Origin: Pseudomonadota bacterium
Lineage (GTDB): Bacteria > Pseudomonadota > Gammaproteobacteria > Xanthomonadales > Xanthomonadaceae
Assembly (NCBI GenBank): GCA_023423605.1
Contig: JAFAFF010000010.1
Coordinates: forward strand, 1 to 7,730
Direction of reading: 5' to 3'
DNA: 7,730 nt
Below the pieces are notes generated by a model, which was not told the origin of the DNA, searched no databases, and saw nothing but the letters and a program-made list of their open reading frames with translations. Shown piece by piece: positions 1 to 6,885 of this stretch. Numbering within the stretch: the first letter of the stretch is position 1; the number at the start of each line of letters is the position of its first letter. The position numbers and the translations under genes were made by a program.

Positions 1-2292
1 TGGCTGGTGCTGCTGCTGGCACTGGGAATCCAGCAGGCATGGCAATGGAGCAGCACGCCGCCGATCGATACCGACATCCTGGCGATGCTGCCGCAGGATG
101 CCAGCGATCGCCTGTTGTCGGATGTCACGCGGCGCATCGCCGATGGTGGTTCGCGTGAGATCGTCGTGCTGCTGGGCAGTACCGATGCCGACGCCGCACA
201 CCGTGCCGGAAAGGCCTTCGGCGCGGCCCTGGCGGCCGATCCGGACAGCGGACTGCTGCGCCCGGCCGGCGCCTTGCAGGGGTGGTTCGAACAGGCGCGT
301 GCCTTCTACGCGCCGTACCGGGATCGCCTGCTCACTCCCGCGCAGCGTGAGCGCCTGCAGCAGACGCCACCGGAAACGCTGGCCGGCGAAGCGCTGGGCA
401 GCCTGTATGGACCGATGGGCGCGCCGCGCCTGACCGGCTGGCTGCAGGATCCGTTGTCGCTGTGGCCCGGCTGGTGGCAGCAGCAGGCACGCGCCGCAGG
501 GCTGCGCCTGGGTGACGATGGCCTGCTGGAAGCCGATGGACGGCAGTGGGTGGTACTGCGTTTCGATACCCGTGATCCGGCCTTCCAGCTGGATGGCGAG
601 CCCCGCATCGGCGGCCTGCTGGAACGCGCCGGACGCGCGGCGGGCGAGGCGGTACCGGCGCTGGAGATCCTGCATGCCGGCGTGCCGCTGCATGCCGAAG
701 CGGCCGCCGTGCAGGCAAACCGCGAAATCAACACCATCGGCTGGGGATCGCTGGCGGCGGTGCTGCTGCTGGTGTGGCTGGCATTCCGTTCGCTGCGCCC
801 GATCCTGCTGGTGGCGGTTTCGCTGCTGGTGGGCTGCGGCGTTGCCCTGGCGGCCACCGTGCTGGTGTTCGGCAAGGTGCACCTGCTGACCCTGGTGTTC
901 GGCGCGTCGCTGGTGGGCGTGGCCGAAGACTATGGCATCCACTGGTTCGCCTCGCGCCAGGCCGAAGCCCGTACCAGCCGCTGGACCTTGCTGCGCCACC
1001 TGCTGCCGGGCCTGGCTCTGGCACTGCTGACCAGTGCGCTGGCCTACCTGGCGCTGGCGATGGCGCCGTTTCCCGGCCTGCGGCAGATGGCGCTGTTTTC
1101 GGTGGTGGGCCTGGCCGCCGCGTTCGTCACCGTCATCCTGTGGTTCCCGTGGCTGGAGCGCGGCCAGCCGCGGCAGACGCGCTTTTCACAGTGGCTGGGG
1201 GGAACGCTGCGGCGCTGGCCACGCCTGCATGGACGACGCCCGCTCGCTCTGCTGCTGGCCGCGGTCGGGGTGATCGCCGCGGTGGGCCTGCCGCAGCTGC
1301 GCGTGGACGATGACCTGCGCAGCCTGCAGTCCTCGCCGCCACGGCTGATGCAGGAACAGATCCGCATCTCGCAGCTGCTCGGCATGCCCAGCCCTGCGCA
1401 GTTCTACCTGGTGCAGGGCGACGATGCCGCGCAGCTGCTGCGGCGCGAGGAAGCGCTGACCGGCCGCCTGCGTGCGCTGGAACGGCAGCAGCGCATCGGT
1501 GGTCATCGCGCCATCAGCGACTGGCTGCCATCGGAACGGCAGCAGCGGGACGATGCCGCACTGACCGCGCGCGTGGAATCCTCGGTGCTGGAGGCGGTAT
1601 CCGATGCAAGCGGTGAGCTGCTGCAGCGCCCGCGCTTTGCCGCCGGCACGATGGACATCGGCGCGTTCCTGGCCTCTCCCGCTTCGCTGCCGTTCCGCCA
1701 TCTGTGGCTGGGCCACGTGGGCGGTGGCGTGGCCAGCGTGGTGATGGTGGACGACCAGTCGCGTGCGGATGCCCTTGCCGACCTGCGCGGCGCCGCCGAC
1801 GGCCTGCCCGGCGTGCGCTGGGTGGACCGCACCGATGATTTTTCGCGCCTGCTGGGCCATTACCGGACGTTGATGAGCGGCATGCTGCTGGCCGGCATCG
1901 TGCTGGTGTTCGCTGCCCTGTGGTGGCGCTATCGCGGCGACGCCTGGCGGGTGCTGGCGCCCACGTTGATCGCCGGCCTGCTCACCCTGTCCGTACTCGG
2001 CGCGCTGGGACAGCCACTGCAGCTGTTCAACGTGCTGGCGCTGATGCTGCTGCTGGGCATGGGCATCGATTACGGCATCTTCCTGCTGGAACATCGTGGC
2101 GATCCCAGCGCCTGGCTGGCGGTATGCGTCGGCGCGGCCAGCACCTGGCTGTCGTTCGGCCTGCTCGGCCTGTCGGCAACGCCGGCACTGCGCGCCTTCG
2201 GCCTGACGCTGCTGCTCGGCATCGGCCTGGTGTGGCTGCTGTCCCCCCTGTTCCGGCCAGCGGCCGCGCACCCACCGACGGAGCATCCATGA
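1..2292 (+). CDS. MMPL/RND-superfamily exporter of an aryl-polyene cluster (ApeM-like), 5'-truncated by the window
   Basis: Probable inner-membrane, proton-driven exporter of the finished aryl-polyene lipid. The frame is open from base 1 (Trp-Leu precede the GTG at 7) and the first residues already form the first membrane helix, so the true start lies upstream and the GTG at 7 should not be taken as the start. Numbering from that GTG, there is a periplasmic-type domain at about 20-240, a bundle of hydrophobic helices at about 243-385, another helix near 410-428, a second soluble domain at about 435-620, and a final helix bundle at about 622-750. This is the duplicated RND layout. Each bundle carries an Asp-Tyr pair (GVAEDYGIHW, D308/Y309; GMGIDYGIFL, D688/Y689), matching the proton-relay pairs known in MmpL proteins. 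The stop overlaps the next ATG by four bases. The cargo is inferred from context only. Confidence 0.9.
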   Translation, partial: WLVLLLALGIQQAWQWSSTPPIDTDILAMLPQDASDRLLSDVTRRIADGGSREIVVLLGSTDADAAHRAGKAFGAALAADPDSGLLRPAGALQGWFEQARAFYAPYRDRLLTPAQRERLQQTPPETLAGEALGSLYGPMGAPRLTGWLQDPLSLWPGWWQQQARAAGLRLGDDGLLEADGRQWVVLRFDTRDPAFQLDGEPRIGGLLERAGRAAGEAVPALEILHAGVPLHAEAAAVQANREINTIGWGSLAAVLLLVWLAFRSLRPILLVAVSLLVGCGVALAATVLVFGKVHLLTLVFGASLVGVAEDYGIHWFASRQAEARTSRWTLLRHLLPGLALALLTSALAYLALAMAPFPGLRQMALFSVVGLAAAFVTVILWFPWLERGQPRQTRFSQWLGGTLRRWPRLHGRRPLALLLAAVGVIAAVGLPQLRVDDDLRSLQSSPPRLMQEQIRISQLLGMPSPAQFYLVQGDDAAQLLRREEALTGRLRALERQQRIGGHRAISDWLPSERQQRDDAALTARVESSVLEAVSDASGELLQRPRFAAGTMDIGAFLASPASLPFRHLWLGHVGGGVASVVMVDDQSRADALADLRGAADGLPGVRWVDRTDDFSRLLGHYRTLMSGMLLAGIVLVFAALWWRYRGDAWRVLAPTLIAGLLTLSVLGALGQPLQLFNVLALMLLLGMGIDYGIFLLEHRGDPSAWLAVCVGAASTWLSFGLLGLSATPALRAFGLTLLLGIGLVWLLSPLFRPAAAHPPTEHP
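2280..2283 (+). promoter_or_regulatory. Shine-Dalgarno GGAG for the DUF3261 lipoprotein
   Basis: GGAG sits five bases before the ATG at 2289, inside the last codons of the exporter gene. It supports that start codon, and the ATGA overlap suggests coupled translation. Confidence 0.55.
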
Positions 2293-2879
2293 CAACCGTT
2301 GCCATCCTGCCTGCGCGTCTTGCCCGCGGCGTCGTTGCGCCGACGGTGCTGCTGTTGCTGGCCCTGCTGCTGGCGGCGTGTGCCGGCCAGCGACCGCGTT
2401 CGGCGGTGCAGCTGCCAGTGCTGCGCCTGTCGCCCGCCAGCCTGCCCGCGCCGCTCGCGCTGCAGCAGCAGCTGCACTTCCGTTTCGGCCGCGTCGAGCG
2501 CGACATGGATGCGTTGCTGGAAGCCGATGCCGGACAGGTGCAACTGGTGGTGCAGGCAATGGGCCAGACCGGCTTCCGCGTCCACTGGGATGGCCAGCGG
2601 CTGCAGGAACAGCGTGCGCCGTGGCTGCCACGACAGGTAGACGCCGGGCGGGTACTGGATGACCTGCAGTTCGCGCTGTGGCCGACCGCAGCCATCGCCG
2701 CCGCCCTGCCGGCGGGCTGGCAGGTGGGTGACGACGGCCGGCTTCGCCGCCTGCACCACAACGGCCAGGATGCGCTGCGCCTGCGACGCGATGCCGATGG
2801 CACGCTGGAGCTGGACAACCTGGTCGAGGGATACTCGCTGCAGATCCGATCCGCCCTTCCGGAGCCGTCTTCCCCGTGA
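2289..2879 (+). CDS. DUF3261-type lipoprotein of the aryl-polyene operon (ApeN-like)
   Basis: 196-residue predicted lipoprotein. Residues 1-31 form a signal peptide with arginines at 10 and 13, a hydrophobic run (about 15-30) and a lipobox LLAAC, with Cys31 as the lipidation site. Residue +2 is Ala rather than Asp, which favours outer-membrane sorting. The mature part has no catalytic motif I recognise and looks like a compact alpha/beta periplasmic domain. Size, signal and position directly after the MMPL exporter and before the ketosynthase fit the DUF3261 proteins of aryl-polyene clusters. The likely role is periplasmic or outer-membrane partner in pigment-lipid transfer, but this is inferred from position; no biochemical function is evident. 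The ATG at 2289 was chosen because it overlaps the exporter stop as ATGA, has GGAG at 2280-2283, and is followed immediately by the signal peptide. Its stop overlaps the next GTG. Confidence 0.85.
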   Translation: MTTVAILPARLARGVVAPTVLLLLALLLAACAGQRPRSAVQLPVLRLSPASLPAPLALQQQLHFRFGRVERDMDALLEADAGQVQLVVQAMGQTGFRVHWDGQRLQEQRAPWLPRQVDAGRVLDDLQFALWPTAAIAAALPAGWQVGDDGRLRRLHHNGQDALRLRRDADGTLELDNLVEGYSLQIRSALPEPSSP

Positions 2880-4060
2880 ACCATCCGGTATACCTGAACG
2901 ACCTGGGGGTGGTGTGCGCACTGGGCGCGGACCGCACGCAGGTGGCGCACGGCCTGTTCGCCGATGCACCCGGCGGGCTGTCTGACTGCGACGATGTGCT
3001 GCCGGGGCGTGCGCTGGCACTGGGCCGCGTGCACGCGCAACTGCCGGACCTGGCCGGGCTGCCGGTCGCCTGGCGAGGGCGCAACAACGCCCTGCTGGAC
3101 ATCGCACTGCGGCAGATCGCCGCTCCGGTGCAGGCCGTCATCGCGCGTCATGGCGCAGACCGGGTGGCGGTGGTGGTGGGCACCAGCACATCGGGCATCG
3201 GCGAAACCGAACCGGCGCTGCGTGCCCGCGCCCGCGACGGTCGCTGGCCGCACGGATTCGCTTACGGGCAGCAGGAAATGGGCAGCGCGGCGGACTTCGT
3301 GCGTCATCGCAGCGGCGCCTCGGGGCCGGCGTGGACGCTGTCCACGGCCTGTTCTTCCAGCGCCAAGGCGCTGGCCTCCGCTGCCCGGCTGCTGCGCGCG
3401 GGTATCGTCGACGCGGTCATCGCCGGTGGCGCCGATTCGCTGTGCCGGTTCACGGTGGCCGGTTTCAACGCGCTGGAATCGGTGTCCGCGCCACGCTGCC
3501 TGCCGTTTTCGCGCAACCGTTGCGGCATCAACATCGGCGAGGGCGCGGCGTTGTTCCTGCTCAGCCGCGAGGCCGGACCGGTAGCCCTGGCGGGGTGGGG
3601 TGAAAGTGCCGATGCCCACCACATGTCCGCGCCCGACCCCAGCGGCGCCGGCGCGATGTCCGCGATGCGGCAGGCGCTGCAGCGTGCTGGCTGGGCACCG
3701 GGCGAGGTGGATTACCTCAACCTGCACGGTACGGCGACGCGCCACAACGACGCCATGGAAGCGCGTGCGGTGGCCGAGGTCCTGGGCACCGCGGTGCCGG
3801 TCAGCTCGACCAAGCCGCTGACCGGACACACGCTGGGCGCATCCGGCGCCGTGGAGGCGGCGCTGTGCTGGATCGCGATGACCGACAATCCCGGGCAGCG
3901 CGTGCCGCCGCACTGGTGGGATGGGGAAGCCGATGCGGAACTCCCTGCGCTGGCATTGGCCACGCCGGGCAGCCACGCCAGCGCCGGCCTGCGCCGAGTG
4001 CTGAGCAGTTCGTTTGCCTTCGGCGGCAGCAATGCCGTGCTTGCGCTGGAACGGCCGTGA
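2876..4060 (+). CDS. Beta-ketoacyl-ACP synthase (ApeO-like ketosynthase)
   Basis: 394-residue thiolase-fold ketosynthase, near the FabB/FabF length. It should condense an ACP-bound growing acyl chain with malonyl-ACP. The Cys-His-His triad is intact: Cys159 in STACSSS, His284 in HGTATRHND and His318 in STKPLTGHTLGASG, with the associated Lys313. The C-terminal gatekeeper loop reads FAFGGSN (residues 380-386). In the GEGA loop the residue before GINIGEGA is Cys216, where the second ketosynthase in this window has Asp231. The GTG start at 2876 overlaps the upstream stop (GTGA), has GGAG at 2861-2864, and places the usual N-terminal strand (VYLNDLGVVCALG) right at the start. In characterised aryl-polyene systems this type pairs with a chain-length-factor-like KS (ApeC), which would lie outside the window. 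The ketosynthase call is secure; the ApeO assignment rests on gene order. Confidence 0.92.
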   Translation: MNHPVYLNDLGVVCALGADRTQVAHGLFADAPGGLSDCDDVLPGRALALGRVHAQLPDLAGLPVAWRGRNNALLDIALRQIAAPVQAVIARHGADRVAVVVGTSTSGIGETEPALRARARDGRWPHGFAYGQQEMGSAADFVRHRSGASGPAWTLSTACSSSAKALASAARLLRAGIVDAVIAGGADSLCRFTVAGFNALESVSAPRCLPFSRNRCGINIGEGAALFLLSREAGPVALAGWGESADAHHMSAPDPSGAGAMSAMRQALQRAGWAPGEVDYLNLHGTATRHNDAMEARAVAEVLGTAVPVSSTKPLTGHTLGASGAVEAALCWIAMTDNPGQRVPPHWWDGEADAELPALALATPGSHASAGLRRVLSSSFAFGGSNAVLALERP

Positions 4061-4518
4061 GCAGGCAGGCGATGTTCGCGATCGAGGACGTGCTTCCGCA
4101 CCGCGGCAGCGCCCGCCTGCTGGATGAGGTGCTGCACTGGGACCAGGATCATATCCGGGCAGCGCTGGTGGTGCCCGACGAAGGCAGGCATGTCGGCCCG
4201 GACGGCGTGCCTGCCTGGATAGGCATCGAATACATGGCCCAGGCCATCGCGGCCTGGGCCGGTTGCCGCGCACGCTGCGAGGGACGGCCGCCACGGCTGG
4301 GATTCCTGCTGGGCAGCCGCCGTTACAGCAGCACGCGCGCGCTGTTCCCCAGCGGCACGCCGCTGGTGGTGCACGCGCGGCGGGAGCTGATGGGCGACAA
4401 TGGGCTGGGGATGTTCGCGTGCCGCATCGAGGCGGACGGTGAAACATGGGTGGAGGCGAACGTGTCGGTGTTCGAACCGGCCGACGCGCAGGCCTATCTG
4501 GAGAGTGGACAGGCATGA
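4057..4518 (+). CDS. 3-hydroxyacyl-ACP dehydratase, hotdog fold (ApeP-like)
   Basis: 153-residue single-domain hotdog protein expected to dehydrate 3-hydroxyacyl-ACP, creating each conjugated double bond. The N-terminus has IEDVLPHRGSARLLDEV (residues 9-25), like the FabZ LPHR segment. The central helix carries GIEYMAQAIAAWAG (residues 56-69) with Glu58 at the position of the FabZ catalytic Glu. The usual GHFP motif is absent; His45 precedes Glu58 by 13 residues (14 in FabZ) and is the best candidate partner. A C-terminal strand ends around EANVSVFEP (133-141). The GTG at 4057 gives a GTGA overlap with the ketosynthase stop and has GGAA at 4048-4051. The ATG at 4072 (148 residues) is the alternative, with poorer spacing to an AGG. 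In the described system ApeP works as a heterodimer with ApeI, which is not in this window. Confidence 0.85.
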   Translation: MSRQAMFAIEDVLPHRGSARLLDEVLHWDQDHIRAALVVPDEGRHVGPDGVPAWIGIEYMAQAIAAWAGCRARCEGRPPRLGFLLGSRRYSSTRALFPSGTPLVVHARRELMGDNGLGMFACRIEADGETWVEANVSVFEPADAQAYLESGQA

Positions 4519-5246
4519 CAGCAGCAGGCAGCGTACTGGTGACCGGTGCCAGCCGTGGCATCGGCAGGGCGATCGCGTTGCGTGCCGCGCGCGATGGCTT
4601 CGACGTGGTGGTGCATTGCCGCAGCCGCCTGCAGGAAGCGCGGACGGTCGCCGATGAAATAGTCGCGATGGGTCGCCAGGTACGGGTCCTGGCCTTCGAC
4701 GTAGCCGACCGTGCAGCGGCGCGCGCTGCGCTGGAAGCCGACGTGGACGCGCACGGTGCTTACTACGGTGTGGTGTGCAACGCCGGCATCGCGCGTGATG
4801 GCGCGTTTCCCGCGTTGTCCGATGCCGACTGGGACCAGGTGGTGCATACCAACCTGGATGGTTTCTACAACGTGCTGCATCCACTGGTGATGCCGATGGT
4901 GCGCCGTCGCCAGCCAGGACGCATCGTCACCCTGGCATCGGTGTCCGGGCTGGTGGGCAACCGCGGGCAGGTGAATTACAGCGCTGCCAAGGCCGGCATC
5001 ATCGGCGCCACCAAGGCGCTGGCGCTGGAACTGGCCAGCCGCCGCATCACCGTCAACTGCGTGGCTCCCGGGCTTGTCGATACCGAGATGCTGGAGCCGC
5101 AGGTGGTCGAACACGCCTTGAAGCTGATTCCGGCGGGGCGCATCGGCACGCCCGACGAGGTCGCCGCCACGGTGGCGTTCCTGCTCTCCGATGCCGCCGG
5201 CTACATCACCCGCCAGGTGATCTCGGTGAACGGAGGCATGGCCTGA
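4515..5246 (+). CDS. fabG: 3-ketoacyl-ACP reductase, FabG-like SDR (ApeQ-like)
   Basis: 243-residue classical short-chain dehydrogenase/reductase, the usual FabG length. It should reduce 3-ketoacyl-ACP to 3-hydroxyacyl-ACP with NADPH between the ketosynthase and dehydratase steps. The Rossmann cofactor motif TGASRGIG is at 10-17 and NAG at 89-91. The catalytic tetrad is complete: Asn113, Ser142, Tyr155 and Lys159 (in NYSAAKAG). The C-terminus ends with the typical VNGGMA. The ATG at 4515 overlaps the dehydratase stop as ATGA and lies just before the first beta strand; an in-frame ATG at 4446 would add residues absent from the family. The symbol reflects family membership. This is most likely a pathway-dedicated paralogue (apeQ in aryl-polyene nomenclature), not the housekeeping fabG, since no fabD or acpP is adjacent. 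Confidence 0.93.
   Translation: MTAAGSVLVTGASRGIGRAIALRAARDGFDVVVHCRSRLQEARTVADEIVAMGRQVRVLAFDVADRAAARAALEADVDAHGAYYGVVCNAGIARDGAFPALSDADWDQVVHTNLDGFYNVLHPLVMPMVRRRQPGRIVTLASVSGLVGNRGQVNYSAAKAGIIGATKALALELASRRITVNCVAPGLVDTEMLEPQVVEHALKLIPAGRIGTPDEVAATVAFLLSDAAGYITRQVISVNGGMA
5232..5236 (+). promoter_or_regulatory. Shine-Dalgarno GGAGG for the second ketosynthase
   Basis: GGAGG lies nine bases before the ATG at 5246 and within the GGMA codons that end the reductase. It is the strongest ribosome binding site in the window and fixes the downstream start at the TGATG junction. Confidence 0.7.
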
Positions 5247-6496
5247 TGGCGCGCGAAGGGCGGCGCGTGGTGGTCACCGGTGCGGCCGCCATCAGCCCGC
5301 TGGGGCAGGACTGGGCCGGCATCCATGCGCGCCTGCGTACGTTGCGCAACGCGGTGCGCAACGTGCCGGAGTGGGATGCCTATGCGGGCCTGAACACCCG
5401 CCTGGCCGCACCGGCGCTGCCGTTCGAGCTGCCGCCGCATTACAACCGCAAGACCACGCGTTCGATGGGACGGGTGGCATTGATGGCGGTACGCGCCAGT
5501 GAACTGGCCCTGCAGCAGGCCGGCCTGCTGGACCACCCGGTACTGCGCGATGGCCGTACCGGGGTGTCCTACGGCTCTTCGGCCGGCAGCCATGAGGCGA
5601 TGGGCGAATTCGGAAGGATGCTCAACAGCTTCACCACCGAAGGCATCACTGCCACCACGTACCTGAAGATGATGAGTCACACCGCGGCAGTGAACATCGG
5701 CGTGTTCTTCGGCCTGAGCGGGCGTGTCCATACCACCTCCAGCGCCTGCACGTCCGGCAGCCAGGGCATCGGCGAAGCGTATGAAACCCTTCGTGCGGGC
5801 CGGCAGACGGTCATGCTTGCCGGTGGCGCGGAGCAGCTGGATGCTACCGCCGCAGCGGTGTTCGATACCCTGTATGCCACCAGCGTCCGCAACGACGAAC
5901 CGGCGTCCACGCCGCGTCCCTTCGATGCCGCGCGCGATGGCCTGGTGCTGGGAGAAGGCGCCTGCACGCTGGTGCTGGAAGAACTGGAACATGCGCTGGG
6001 CCGCGGTGCGCCGATCCTGGCCGAAGTGCTGGGCTATGGCAGCAACAGCGATGGGCAGCATGTCACCCAGCCGAGCAGCCCGACCATGGCGCGCGCGATG
6101 CAGCTGGCGCTGGAAGATGCCGGGCTGGCGCCGCAGCGCATCGGCTACGTCAACGCCCATGGCACCGCCACCGAGCACGGCGACATCGCCGAAAGCCAGG
6201 CCACCGCGCAGGTCTTCGGAAATACGGTTCCGGTCAGCACGCTGAAAGGCTATGTCGGCCACATGCTGGGTGCCTGCGGCGCGTTCGAAGCCTGGCTGAG
6301 CATCGAAATGATGCGCGAAGGCTGGTTCGCGCCCACCCTCAACCTGACCGACGTGGACCCGCGCTGCGCGCCTCTCGACCATATCCGCGGCGAGGGCCGC
6401 GAGCTGCAGGTGGACCATGTGGCCAGCAACAACTTCGCGTTCGGGGGCATCAATACCTCGCTGGTATTCGCCCGCTACCCGCGCGCCGGCGCCTGA
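5246..6496 (+). CDS. Beta-ketoacyl-ACP synthase, FabF-like (ApeR-like ketosynthase)
   Basis: 416-residue ketosynthase close to FabF length, the last gene of the pigment operon. It has a full triad: Cys168 in SSACTSG, His305 in HGTATEHGD and His339 in STLKGYVGHMLGACG, with Lys334. The GEGA loop is standard (RDGLVLGEGA, Asp231) and the gatekeeper loop is FAFGG at 397-401. It differs clearly from the upstream ketosynthase in the nucleophile motif (ACTSG against ACSSS) and in the Lys-His region, so the two are diverged paralogues and not a recent duplication. In aryl-polyene clusters this position holds ApeR, thought to act early or separately from the ApeO:ApeC elongation pair. That role is inference here. 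The ATG at 5246 shares one base with the reductase stop (TGATG) and has GGAGG upstream. No further pigment gene follows. Confidence 0.92.
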   Translation: MAREGRRVVVTGAAAISPLGQDWAGIHARLRTLRNAVRNVPEWDAYAGLNTRLAAPALPFELPPHYNRKTTRSMGRVALMAVRASELALQQAGLLDHPVLRDGRTGVSYGSSAGSHEAMGEFGRMLNSFTTEGITATTYLKMMSHTAAVNIGVFFGLSGRVHTTSSACTSGSQGIGEAYETLRAGRQTVMLAGGAEQLDATAAAVFDTLYATSVRNDEPASTPRPFDAARDGLVLGEGACTLVLEELEHALGRGAPILAEVLGYGSNSDGQHVTQPSSPTMARAMQLALEDAGLAPQRIGYVNAHGTATEHGDIAESQATAQVFGNTVPVSTLKGYVGHMLGACGAFEAWLSIEMMREGWFAPTLNLTDVDPRCAPLDHIRGEGRELQVDHVASNNFAFGGINTSLVFARYPRAGA

Positions 6497-6521
6497 ACGC
6501 GGCGAACACAATGATGAACTG

Positions 6522-6543
6522 CCCGCGTGCCGCGGGTCCCGCG
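6522..6543 (+). repeat. Nested GC palindrome after the pigment operon (possible terminator or operator)
   Basis: Twenty-six bases after the last ketosynthase stop, CCCGCG-TGC-CGCGGG forms a perfect 6-bp stem with a 3-base loop (6522-6536). The right arm CGCGGG is followed after one T by another CCCGCG (6538-6543), so the middle arm can pair with either flank. There is no U-tract, so it is not a classical Rho-independent terminator. It could still stall polymerase, protect the 3' end or bind a regulator; in DNA this GC-rich it could also be chance. Confidence 0.35.
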
Positions 6544-6586
6544 CCGGCCTCACTGCACGATGACGCCTTCCGCCCGTGACGGTATT

Positions 6587-6616
6587 CCGACACAATCATG
6601 CTTTGAAGGGTAAAAC
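6587..6616 (+). promoter_or_regulatory. Weak candidate sigma70-type promoter upstream of the YcgL gene
   Basis: CCGACA (6587-6592, four of six matches to TTGACA) and TAAAAC (6611-6616, four of six to TATAAT) are separated by 18 bases, in the most AT-rich stretch of the window. Transcription would start about 7 bases after the -10 box, at or next to the ATG at 6625, giving a leaderless or nearly leaderless mRNA. This fits the lack of a well-placed ribosome binding site (GAAGGG at 6605-6610 is 14 bases from the ATG). Both boxes are imperfect, so this is only a candidate. Confidence 0.25.
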
Positions 6617-6624
6617 CTGGAAGC

Positions 6625-6885
6625 ATGCAAGCTTACGTCTACAAGAGCCAACGAAAGGACGACACCTACGTGTACCTCGCCGAGCGTGATGCGTTCGGCG
6701 TGCTGCCGGCGCCGCTGCAAGCGTCGCTGGGCTCCTTGCAGCTGGTCCTGGAAATGGCGCTGACCGACGATCGCCGGCTGGCGCGTGCCGACGCCGCACA
6801 GGTCCGCGCCGAGCTGCAGAGTCGCGGTTTCTACCTGCAGGTGCCGCCGAGCGTGACCAGCCTGATGCCTCGCCACAATGACTGA
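6625..6885 (+). CDS. YcgL domain-containing protein
   Basis: 86-residue small soluble protein. It matches the YcgL family over its whole length: an N-terminal strand with [13 protein letters not shown] (residues 7-19, where E. coli YcgL has a similar YRSSKRDQTYLYV), a central helical part with acidic and hydrophobic residues, and a C-terminal GFYLQVPP (about 70-77), the family's most recognisable signature. E. coli YcgL is about 108 residues; this is the shorter form without the N- and C-terminal extensions. The molecular function of the family is unknown, and there is no signal peptide or membrane segment. It is separated from the pigment operon by 128 bases and overlaps the next gene by 8 bases, so it belongs to a different transcription unit that it probably shares with the ankyrin protein. 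Confidence 0.88.
   Translation: MQAYVYKSQRKDDTYVYLAERDAFGVLPAPLQASLGSLQLVLEMALTDDRRLARADAAQVRAELQSRGFYLQVPPSVTSLMPRHND

Noticed and set aside
7..9. GTG at position 7 as the real start of the exporter
   Set aside because: The frame is open upstream (Trp-Leu) and the first transmembrane helix would be cut, so the gene almost certainly begins before the window.
1186..4561. Very long open frames on the minus strand (844 codons at 2027-4561 and 651 codons at 1186-3141)
   Set aside because: They lie antisense to genes with complete catalytic motifs, are rich in Arg, Pro, Ala, Ser and Gln with no recognisable domain, and are typical antisense shadows in GC-rich DNA.
6522..6543. Canonical Rho-independent terminator
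   Set aside because: The stem is good but is followed by GC-rich sequence with no run of T, so it is listed only as a palindrome of unknown role.
6511..6579. A 22-codon open frame in the gap after the pigment operon (ATGATG start)
   Set aside because: It lacks a ribosome binding site and recognisable features, and frames this short are common by chance at this GC content. It also spans the palindrome, whose base pairing would constrain its codons.
5201..6595. Minus-strand open frame of 464 codons opposite the second ketosynthase
   Set aside because: The composition is low-complexity His/Gln/Arg/Ala-rich and the plus strand encodes a clear ketosynthase. No family motif is visible on the minus strand.
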